A DNA stretch of 64,000 bases. It comes from Rhexocercosporidium sp. MPI-PUGE-AT-0058 (taxonomy: Eukaryota > Ascomycota > Leotiomycetes > Helotiales). Below are positions 21,065 through 31,699 of this stretch, in pieces. Under the pieces are notes generated by a model. That model did no database searches. It was not told the origin of the DNA and was given only the letters and a program-made list of their open reading frames with translations. The position numbers and the translations under genes were made by a program. Numbering within the stretch: the first letter of the stretch is position 1; each line of letters starts with the position of its first letter. The stretch is taken from assembly GCA_020746875.1 (NCBI GenBank), contig JAGTJL010000017.1:1-64000 (forward strand), in the 5' to 3' direction.

Positions 21065-23082
21065 TACCCTTATAATAAAGCTCTGTTATATAAACAAGCC
21101 TTGCTATTTAAAGGCGCATAAGCAGTCGAAAGATATAATATAAGCTCCCCGAGTATATATATTAGTTCTTAATAAAAGCATAACGCCGAATAGCAAATTA
21201 ATACTTTTAAAATATTATAATAAATAAAAATATTAATACGTACTTTAAAAATATAATATACGAGGACTTTATATATTAATATAAGCAGTCTATTAAGCAA
21301 TTAATATTAATAACAAATAAGAATATAAACACGCATTCAGACTGCATATAATTAAATAAATAAGATCCAAATATACAAGTAAGCTGCAGTAATTAAATAA
21401 ATAAAATCTTAATCATCGTATCTAACGCATTCAGATCGCAGGTTTTAGAAGTAAGGCTAAAATAAAGTTTAATCTGCAGCTAAGATCTCGTGCCGTCTTA
21501 TCTGATTATTAAATTATTAAATTATAATTAATAAATTTAATCCTTTTAAAATAATTATTATATATAATAAGAAGCCGCAATAATATATGCTAGCCTCTTA
21601 TTAGCTTATATAATACGCCGCCTCCCGGGTTAATAGGTTTATTATTAATCTAAGGGTTCCGTACCGTAATAACGCGATCACAATCACTTTTAAAAATATA
21701 TATATATCGACCTTCGTATTATTATAATTAACTTTTACTTAATATTAACGTATCTTATACTCACGTGCTTACTTACTTATTTATTTCTTTCTTTTATTTT
21801 TTAATCTTTTATTTCTTTTAATAAATTCTCTTTAATTATTAATTATACTTCTTAAAGCTTTTAAAGCAGCGATTGCGCGTATTAATAATCAGATCGCAGC
21901 TCGCTAAGTAAATTCTTTTTTAATTTAATTTCTTAATTTTATTTTTAAATAACTTTAGTACCGTTAAATTAATCGCTTATAATTATATTATAAGATTTTG
22001 AAAATAAATTCAATAACTAAGAAGTATTTAATATTAAGCTAATTAATAATCTTTTTAATAATCCTTTTCTTACTCGTTCGGTCGTTAAAATAAATCCTGA
22101 AAATAATTAGTAATATTTTTTTTCGCGCGAAAATAAAAATACGCTTATTAATAATTTTAATAATAAGTTAATTCTCTTTTAATCTTCTCGTATTAAGCTA
22201 AGCTCGTTATTTAAAAAAACTCTTACGCGTTTTTTTAATATTTTATTATTATTAATTATATTAAGTAAAAGCGTTATTATATTAAATAAAAATAACTTTT
22301 AATATATTTCTTTTACTTCGCGCGTCTCGCGTCTTAATTCGATTCCCTTTTTTGCCCTTCTTCTTACTTTTAAGACTCGCACTCGTTTTTTATTAACTTT
22401 AAAGAAGCGCAAATCGTCTCGTATTCCATTTAAGCTTCGCTTTCTTATTAAGCGCGCTCGAGGTATATATATATTATTTTAAAGCTTACTTTTTATTAAT
22501 AATTCATTTTATTTATATTAATTAAGATTTAAGAAAAGAGTTTACGGATATTTATTTATTATATATTCGCGCTGCTATTTATAGCCGTAGTAATCGTAAA
22601 TACTGCTTTATTAATACTCTCGCTGCTAGAAGTCGATATTATAATTACACCTCCGGTTATAAATGCGATTCCGTTACGGGAAATATACTTAAGTATAATA
22701 AAAGATTAATTATAATTATAAACTCTAATAACAGAAAAGTATAATAATTATATTATAATTAATCGAGCATTTTACTGACCGATTTATAAAGTATTAAGAA
22801 ATACAAAACTATTTTAAAAGCTTTAATAAAAGACTTAATAAATAATAAAGAATTTAATAAAAATATAAAATTAAATCTTTTAATACGCTTTTAAAAGTTA
22901 AATTTAAAGCGTAATAAAAAAGATAACTTTAATAATAATATTAATACTAATACGAGATCTTTAGCGGAGTTTAATAATCTTATATAAAATTTAAAAAAGT
23001 TCGCGAAAATCTTAAAAATAATAATTACTCGCTAATCTGAACTTAAATAAATTCTTTTTACGCTTTTAATAAATTATTTATA

Positions 23083-23200
23083 AACTCGGATTAAATTTAA
23101 ATAAACTTTATTTAAACTCGGGCCGGATTTAAATAATCTTTATTTAAGCTTAAGCTGGATTTAAGTAAATTTTACTTAAGCTCGGGCTGGATTTCGCGTT
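23083..23200. repeat. 32-bp tandem repeat, about 3.5 copies
   Basis: The units run from AACTCGG/AGCTCGG through GGATTTAA to TTTATTTA. The copies differ mostly by C/T or G/A. It lies in the non-coding 3' part of Copia 1, after its reverse transcriptase. Confidence 0.75.
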
Positions 23201-24179
23201 TATTTTTAGCGTTTTTAAAACGCGAATATTTAAAATATTAAATTAAAAAAGTTTTATAAATAAAAGATTATATAAAAATATTCTTAATATATTTTTAATA
23301 AATATATTTAAAGCTTTTTAATTTAAGATTAATAATTATTAAAATTTAAAAATACTCTAAAAAACTCGAATTTTTAACGAAACAGATTCTTCGTAAGCTT
23401 ATTAATAAGTATATTAGCAGTTAGAAAATATATTATTTTAAATAATCCACAAATATACTTTTATTTAAATTATATATTTTAAATATTTATATAATAAAGC
23501 TTAATAATAATTTTCTTAATATTATTTATAATTAATTTAATCGTTTATTAATTATTATAAAAGATCTCTTAAATCTTACCGATATTAAGAGCTAAATTCT
23601 AAAAAAATCGTTAAAAAGTTATAATTTCTTTTCTAGTATATTTTAATATTAATAATTTTACTTTAATAATTAACGTAATAATTATAAATTATTTTAATAT
23701 TTTCCAGATTATTAGCCCGCCGAATAATAAGATTATATAATTTTAAGATAATTTCCGAATTTCGACGTTATCCGCGAAAGATATATTTAAAATAATATAA
23801 AGCATTCTTTTTTAATTACTTTTATATATAATATTTAAAAAGCGCGTATTAAATAAATAGCGAATAAGCTAATATATAATTATAAAATATTTTAAATTAG
23901 AATTTATCGCGAATTATAAAAACTAAGCGATCGTAAAAGCTACGTTTAATCTTATAACGATCGCTATATATAATATCGATTTAATTCTCTTTTAATAAGC
24001 TTTAATATATTTCTTTAAAGCTTATCTCTTATACTTAATAAGATCGATTTAAAAAAGCGGTATTATAAAATACTTCTTATTAACTTATTCAAACTTTCGA
24101 GTAATCTTCTTAATATATTAGCTATAAACTAAACAGATAATCTTACGCTTTTTATTACGTATTATCTTAATCCTTAAGA

Positions 24180-27000
24180 ATTATTTAATATCTTTAAGAT
24201 TATATATATCGTACGCTTAATTTAATCGTTTAATAAAATCCTATCCGAGCTTTAAATCGTCTCGGTAATAAAGTACTTAAATATTATTTACGTAAAAGAG
24301 AATAAGAATTTTATAAGTAAGGTCTGTAAATATATATAATTCCTTTGAATATAAAATCAGCTTTAAATTTATTAACGTTTTATTAATATACTTATATTAT
24401 AAGTACGGAACGTCACGCATCTTATAAAGAGCGCGATTAATTCGTAATATATATTTAGGCTTATTAAAACCTAAAAGGAATTTATAATATACGGTTTCGC
24501 TATTTATATCCCGAAAAGCGTTAATAAACGCGTTAATTACGTCGAAGCACTTAACTTTTAAATTAAAATAAGCTGCGAGCGTTATAGCGATTCGGAAGGA
24601 TTTAACTAAAAGCGTATTAGCGTATATAAAGACGATCGTTAATTTATTTTAAAGATTATCTCGTATAATAATTCGAGATCTGCATCTTGAAATATATTCT
24701 TTTAAATTTAGCTTATATTTAAAAACTTATATAAGCGAGATAAGTATTAATATAGTACTTGAATTAAATACTTTTAAAGTCTAATAACTTTATCTGTTTA
24801 TTATTCTTAGTTTTAAACTCGTACCTTCTTTAAATTACTCTTTTATTAAGTAATTCTTAAGATTATTTTATTATTTTAATTTAAATAAAAGATCTTAAAC
24901 TTTAATTTTTAAAAATAAGATCTTCTTTTTTAATAATTAATAGCTCGATTATATTATTATTATAATTATATAATATATAATCTTCGTTAAATCTCGAAGA
25001 TTATCTTATTCTTTTAATAATATATATTAATTAAATATAAGCTCTTAAAATATTTAATCGATTTCGGACTAAAGATTATTATATTAATCGAGGATTTAAT
25101 TACTTCCGAGATTAAGCTTACTTCCGAGCTTAGAATTGCTTTTATTAAAGCGTATTTATTTAAAAATAATTATAAGTATTATAAATACTTTCTTATCTTA
25201 ATCTTTTTATAATTTTCTTTTTTTTTTTATTTTTAATTAATTTCTTTACTTTTACCGAACTTTTAATAAATATACTTAATTTTAATTAAGCTTTTTCCGC
25301 TGTAATTTAAAAGCGTATTACTTTCGCTTATTTTACTTCCGTCGTCCGAGCACTTTATATTTTAGTCTAAAGATATAGTATTAAAATTATTACTAAAGAC
25401 TTCTTTTATAATCGAAATCTCGACGGTATTTAAATCTCGATGCGTGATAATCGAGGCGAATCCCGCGTTTAATCTTGTAATACGTTCGAATCTCGATTAG
25501 TAAATTATATATTCTTACGCGAGTCGAATGCTTTTAAATTCTATTTTATACTTAAAATAAACTCTTAATTTAACGTACTCTTTCTTAATTCCTTATTTTA
25601 TTTAAAAAAGCTCTTTAAAATAAGAATATATTCCGGAGTTAAAAATCTATTTATTATACTCGGGCTATTAATATATTCTTTTACTTCCGAGTTCTAACTC
25701 TCGGAGCTTTTAACTAATTTTTAAATTCGTTTAATATATAATTAAAATAAGTTTTCACTTAAAAGATTCGTATTATTTTCTCTGATAATTATATTTTCCG
25801 TAATATTCTTAATAATTCCAGTTTAATTTACAATAAACTTATCCTCTTTAATAAAATCGTAAATAAACCGGCTTCTTAAATCGTAATCTTTACTTTTTTA
25901 TTTAAAATAATATAAAAGTTATTTTCGTTAAAGCGTATATTACGCGTAATAATTATTTTATTAAGACGTGGCACTTAAATCTTATAAATATTAAAAGCGT
26001 AGAAACTTATAAAATATTTAATATACGCACGCGCAGTTATTTTAAACGCTTTCTTATTTTATTCTTTAACTTTCTTTATTATTAGTAAATACGCTTTATA
26101 ATTATATATATAAATCTTATTTCAGTTTGATTTAAAATCTATAATAAGTCTTATAATAAGCGCTAAGTTATATTACTGAAAATAATTCCGAAACTATTTA
26201 TTATTAATTTTAATAAATAATAATCAGTTATTTGCTCGCTTTAGGCTTCTATTATATAAATAAATCCCTGCAAGTATATATTTAATACTTAGATTTACGG
26301 GGAGATTAGCTAATAGTCTTATCTTAATGCTTTTATTAATTGCTTCTTGACTAGCTCGTTCGGCTCTATTATTTAGCTTATAAATCGCCGTTAATAAGAG
26401 CTCGAGGTTAATTCCGAGCTTATTAGCTTATATCTTATATCTCGTAAATCCTCGAATTACAATAACTGCTTTCTCTTGATTATATTTGAATTTATATATT
26501 AAGAATTTAAACTGCTTTCGAATTCAAGCTTTAAAACTCTTAATATATTAAAATACTTTATCGTACTCTTTTATATATAATATATAATTAATAAGCAAGC
26601 CGTTATACTCGTATTTAAGTACGAGGAGCTAAAAGTAATTGCTTTAGTATCTTAAATAATTAAATAAATCTTAAGTAATTTTCTAAAATAATTTAAGAGA
26701 TTTCTTTTTTAATAAACGTTTAAAGATTATTTAAATAATATAAGTTAAAGTATATTACTTATACTTAATTCTCTTTATTACTTTAATAATCTTAATATTT
26801 CTTACCGTGTTTATTAATTTCCTTAAAGTATCCGGACCTAAATAACTTACTTATAAATACTAAACACACTCCGAATCTGTTTTAAAATACTTATAATCTT
26901 TAAATAATTTATATAACTTATTTATTTTTCTAAAAAACGTTAAAAATATTATAATTCTTATAACGCTTAAAAATATATTATAAGTACTTAAAGAATAAAT
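24180..27000 (-). pseudogene. Copia 1 integrase and reverse transcriptase, broken
   Basis: The minus strand at about 24,430-24,610 reads FRIAITLAAYF, KVKCFDVINAF, ILRINRALYKMRDVPYL, then FYVNNI near 24,290. These are the RVT_2 blocks of Copia enzymes, with the YVDD site changed to YVNN by RIP. At about 26,270-26,500 the integrase segment reads TAIYKLNNRAERASQEAI, matching the PEQNG.AER block. Many TAA/TAG stops are present. Confidence 0.8.
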
Positions 27001-27256
27001 TAAACGTAGCTTATATTTAAAGAAAACAAGATTCTATTTACGCTTTAATTATCGTATTATATAATATTCACTAATTAGCAAGCCTTTCTCGTTCTATTTC
27101 AAAATATAATTCATATTACAAAACTAAAGACTAGTCTTATAAAAACGAGCTTTAAAGATAATATTAATATAAAAGTTTTTTATAATTACGACGTTATAAA
27201 ACGTAAGATTAAATAATTTTCTATTCGGACCTTTAAGTACTCTTTTTATAACTCGA

Positions 27257-27513
27257 TGTCAGATGGAGTTCACGGTAAGCAAAGCTTCGTAGAGGTTCAG
27301 GGTAAATTATATTTAAAAAACTAATCTCTGGCCTTTAAAGAAGTCCAGAAGAGAAGCGTATATATAAAAAAAGTTACCCGTGAGGGGAAGCAAAACGCCG
27401 GCGTGATTAGATATACAAGTAAGACTGATTCTACTAATATCGTAGAAGCCTTGGCCCTCTTATGCTACGGGCCCGATTCCGTACAGAAGGAATGGATGGG
27501 CATACATATAATA
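27257..27513. mobile_element. LTR-like insertion (257 bp) with 5 bp target duplication
   Basis: A less mutated segment that starts TGTCAGATGG and ends ATAATA (a CA end after RIP), flanked on both sides by CTCGA (27,252-27,256 and 27,514-27,518). Size, TG...(C/T)A ends and the 5 bp duplication fit a solo LTR left by recombination of an element inserted in Copia 1. It has no coding capacity. Confidence 0.68.
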
Positions 27514-29300
27514 CTCGAGTTCCGCGCTTAATAATAAGTAGCTAAAAGCTCTTATACTTAACTAAATCCTCAGGAGTAAATTTCACAAAAGATCTTTTTA
27601 ATAATATTAAACGATCGTTAATTAAATTAATCGCTTTATAATTGTTTAATAAAATAAAATCTAATAAAAGATAAAATAAATTCTAAAAGAAATATATACT
27701 CGCAGCTAAATACTCGGCCAAATTAAGTAAAAGCACCGGGTGCGTATAAGTCCCGCTTATTCCTCTTTTATTTAATAAGTTTCTAAGAAAAATACACTTT
27801 TTTTTATTTAATTTATTAGATTTTTACTTATTTAATTTCGTTAAAAGATCTTTTATTAATTAAAGAAAAAGCTTATTTATGCTTATTTGCCCGCGAAAAG
27901 CTTTTTATTATAATGTATAAACCGCTACCGGATCTTATTATAATATTAATTATTTATTTTTAAGTTTAAATAAATTATTTTATCTTAATATTTAATAAAT
28001 ACTTTTTTATAAACTGCTATCTAAAGATAAGTATAATTTAAAGAAGATTAATAATAAGTTTTATCTTTTAAGTATAAATATATTTTTTTTATAAGTTTTT
28101 CTTTTATTTTAAATCGGTTTAATCTTTTATTATATAAATTAGAAGCTTCCGAGTCGAGTATCTTATTATTATTAAAGCGTGAATTAAAAATAAAGAAATA
28201 ATTATATCCTGATTTTCTACCGATAAGCTATTAATATTAGCGATCGGCTTAATTAAAATAAAACAGTCGTACGAGTTATTTTAAGAAGTATTTAAAAAGT
28301 ATCCCGAGCTCGTCGGCTTTTTTAATCTTAAGAAAATACTTTTAAGCTTATAAGTTATTAAAGTTATTAGCTGCGATTAGGAAAAGATTAATATTAAAAA
28401 TGCCGAGTATTTCCGGCATACGATATAAATTCCTTTTATAAATTAGCTCTTAATATTATATGATTTAAACTTTTAAGTTTCGGACGTTCTTTATATTTAA
28501 AGATTACAAGTAATCTTAATAAGTTATTATTTAAATCGTTATATCCGTTTAATATAGAACTATCTTAAGCGTGTGAATTAATACTTAAATATTAGCTCTT
28601 TTCTTAGCGACGAGTTATACAGCGGTTATATTAAAGAATTAATAGCTTATAGTTTTCTTAATTTCTTCGTAAAGCTTAAAATATATTATAATTCGTAATT
28701 ATTATATTACGTATTTTATAATATACGCTTTAGCTTCGGCCTCGGCTTCCTTTTAATAAGATTCTGCGATTATCTTAATAAGCTCGTCCGGTCGAATAAG
28801 AAAAAAGGTAATAAAAGCGTTAAAGCTTGCAATTATTTAATTTAAAGAAGACGCAGCTACTGCGTGACGATCGAGCGCTTATTTCTGGAATTATTTATTA
28901 TACTCGTTTATTTTTATTATATAATTTAATTCAGCGAGATTATTCTTTTGCTAAGCCATCTACTCGGCGGTTCGTGGATTTTTATTAATAATTTCAGCTA
29001 ATATTTCTATATTTAAAATATTTAAGTTAACGAAAAGCTAGAGTCCGAGTATTTAAATGCTAAGAATCAAATAATTCATTTATAACGAGAAGTCTTTAAG
29101 CTTTAAGTATATAATATTTACGTTAAAACCGCTAAGATTATCGTGCGATAATATCTCGGTGATTACGCTAAGAAGAGTATTAGGGTTTAAGCGTAAAGAA
29201 AAGGAACGAAAATTATAGAGTTAGAATTAAATAAGCTTAATTAAAGCTCGAAATCTATATATATTAAAAGTAGCTTATAAAGACAAATATAACTTTTAAT

Positions 29301-29489
29301 TATTATATAAAAGTAAAGTAAGCTTTTAATAATTCAAGAGCTCTACGATTAACGTAAAAAGTAAGAGTTCAAAAGATTTATTAAAATAAGCGTTACCTTT
29401 TATAAGAGAAGACTATAACCTAAGTATATATACACGTAAGTGCTTACGAGAGCATATACATGACCAGTAGACTGCGCTAGGGCGCGACA
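29301..29489 (-). repeat. Copia 1 LTR, right copy (5' LTR in coding sense)
   Basis: Starts TATTATATAAAAGTAAAG, the RIP-mutated form of the left LTR start, and ends GGCGCGACA, which keeps the terminal CA. Confidence 0.92.
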
Positions 29490-29494
29490 AAAGA

Positions 29495-29765
29495 AGTATT
29501 AGTTCAAGAGTTTTTAATTAAATAATTAATACTTGCGACGGATCTGCGACGCTAGTATTAAGACGAATATCTTACGATTGCCTTAAATACTTGCACGATC
29601 TTAAATTCTTTAAATAATTATAATTAAATTAAAATATAAATATAATATTAAATACCGTTTTAAGATTAGTATTAAAAGTTTAATAAACTCTTTTATTATT
29701 ACGATTTAAATCTCGTCTTAAGTTAAGGCGTAAGCTTATTTCTTAAGTTTTTAATCATAACACCC
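29495..29765. other. RIP-mutated flank, unassigned
   Basis: AT-rich DNA continuing from the Copia 1 target duplication. It should be the continuation of the Gypsy remnant upstream of its reverse transcriptase, but I recognise no protease or gag motif. It ends where composition becomes GC-normal. Confidence 0.4.
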
Positions 29766-30690
29766 GGCGCTTTCATATTTAAAGAATTCTATTTCAAGAA
29801 TTATATTATACGATATGACTGAGTACTGCGGTTTGGGCCGCTGAATTCGGCAGGTTTGGTCGCTGTTTTAAGCAGCCTCGACCGCTCGCTAAACTCTGCC
29901 TGCAGCACGCACGTGCCTCAGTTTATGTGAAGCGATAACAACTTCTATCCCCTCCTAGGATTGCTAGTTATAACCTTCATTCATCCTGATTATCTAAGTC
30001 CTTAATCCAGGAGCCAGAAATAGCATCCTCCTTATCAGCCATAGCAAGCTTCGTCTGTCTCCGTCTTGAGGCCGCTCCTGGCTATATAAGCCTCGCAGTT
30101 TCCGCCTACCCTCGGCCTCCACCAACTTCTTATTTGCGCACTCCTTTCCATACCCTTCTCTCGAACTCTCAACGAATCCTTTGCCCGTGGCTGCGATTCT
30201 CGGTTTCACGAAGACTCTCCAATTTACTTCTCCTCGCCGCCCTCCATATCTATACCACCACTTTACAACTCGATTCTATACTTATTCCTCCTTCGCCTAT
30301 CTTCTCCGCGTTCCTGCTCTCGAATGCCTCGAACCTTAAGCACTTTATAATTCTAGTATCTTCTCCCTGCCCTCGATATTGATTACGATCTCCTCCCCTG
30401 CGAAGCACCCTCGAAGTCTACTCTGCTTTTGCTGCCATCCATACCTCTACTATCCTTCTCTATCTCGACTCTTTACACGACTCTTTATACGACTGTCGAC
30501 ACGTACAGTTGAACTCGACCGACTATCGTATCGTCAGGTAACGTCCACACCGAAGCATTTACTCAATCGACCCCTAATTAGTCTTCGAAACCTCCTTCCT
30601 CCTCGAAACCTCCTGCCTACTTCTTGTCTTATCTTGGCGGCGGATACCCTCGCTACCTTTAAGGCTTTTAGGGCCTGTAGAGGATTATAG
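29766..30690. promoter_or_regulatory. Unmutated GC-normal block upstream of the DUF3435-like pseudogene; candidate promoter/5' flank
   Basis: About 0.9 kb with little RIP, mainly from 29,820. It has a TATA-box-like GCTATATAAG at 30,081-30,090 and is strongly pyrimidine-rich afterwards, as in fungal core promoters and 5' UTRs. RIP resumes near 30,690, close to the start of the DUF3435-like frame. The 82- and 103-codon frames here (30,134-30,382 and 30,379-30,690) are Leu/Ser/Pro-rich and I take them as chance. An LTR is the alternative reading, since a central TATA box is also typical of fungal Gypsy LTRs, but I see no second copy in the window. Confidence 0.45.
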
Positions 30691-30719
30691 CACTTATTAT
30701 TTAAGTGTTATTACAGTAT

Positions 30720-30915
30720 ATATTTAATATTCTCGAGAATGTTCTCAAAAAACGCACTTATATTACCCGAGTATTAAAGGAGAAAAAGGAGTAAATACCG
30801 AACGGGGAAGATTATAATTAAATAAAAGTTAATTTAAATAATAAACCGTTCTTATAGCTGTTAAACGCCGACGATACTAAGGCTAGTATTTATTACGCTA
30901 AATAGAAATGGATAA
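30720..30915 (+). pseudogene. DUF3435-like (FluG-domain/tyrosine recombinase-like) gene, piece 1
   Basis: The N-terminal part of a gene broken into three. In frame it reads NGEDYN, then LLNADDTKASIYYAK*KWIK up to the Gypsy insertion at 30,916. It continues without frame loss at 37,878 once the insert and one GATAA duplication are removed. The start codon is uncertain: Met codons near 30,738 are in another frame, and an intron or RIP damage could hide the true start. The assignment depends on pieces 2 and 3. Confidence 0.62.
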
Positions 30916-31214
30916 TATTACGGCTGGCAAGAGGTTGATACGGCGAATTGATTCTAGCTTTGTAATTAAGCCTAATACTACGCTTAAAATCGAGAAGAAA
31001 AGATAAAAAAGAAAGAAGAACTTTTTATAAAAAAGAGCTCGAGTATAAATACACGGGGTCCTTTTAATAAAGCTTAACGTAATTAAACGCTATTTATAAT
31101 AATAGGTCGTATACTCGCTAAATAATCTTCCTTATTCGGCTTAGCGTCGTCGCATAACTAGCGATGCTACGAGCTATATCGGCTAGAATACGAGGCGCAT
31201 CGGAAGTCGTAATA
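30916..31214 (-). repeat. Gypsy LTR, left copy
   Basis: Starts TATTACGGCTGG (an original TG end after RIP) and ends GTCGTAATA. It aligns end to end with 37,573-37,872. Confidence 0.9.
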
Positions 31215-31699
31215 TTATCCTCTCTTCTTAAAAAACTGCGTCCGCGCAATTGTAATTATAACTGTATCGTCCTTTAAGTCGTTATAATCGTCGATACTAG
31301 TATTATAAGCTTTTAGCTATTTTAGGAGAGCTTTTAATAGGCCTTTAGTATTAGGATGCTCTAAGTAGAACTGCTTAATTATATACGGAGCTATTATAAT
31401 ATCCAAGTATAAGTATTACTTTAAGTCTTCGTCGGCGCTTAATTACTTAATATAATAAAATAGTTTATTCCGTATAATTTTAAAGCTAAAGATGCCTTTT
31501 ATTTTTTACTTATCCTACTCAAGTAATAGCTAGATAAGTGCCGGCGTAACTCTAGTTTATCTAAGCAAGGGGTTATCGACGTACTTGCGGAGCGAGTGCG
31601 AGTAGAAGACGGGGTAAATTAATTAGTCCTTTAAGAGCTCAACTCTTTAACTCTCTTCTTCCTTAGCGATTACCTTAACAGGGCCGTATTACTTATTAA

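Larger units (their letters stand above)
20876..29489 (-). mobile_element. Copia LTR retrotransposon 1 (complete, RIP-inactivated)
   Basis: 8,614 bp. LTRs of 189 bp at 20,876-21,064 and 29,301-29,489 are flanked by the 5 bp duplication AAAGA (20,871-20,875 and 29,490-29,494). Coding sense is minus. Domain order from the right is gag (about 28-29.2 kb, poorly preserved), integrase (about 26.2-27 kb), reverse transcriptase (about 24.2-24.9 kb), RNase H, which defines Ty1/Copia. Inserted into the antisense Gypsy remnant. It also hosts a 257 bp LTR-like insertion. Confidence 0.87.

Noticed and set aside
30134..30690. Two consecutive plus-strand ORFs (82 and 103 codons) in the unmutated block
   Set aside because: Leu/Ser/Pro-rich translations from pyrimidine-rich DNA with no recognisable domain; more likely promoter/5' flank.
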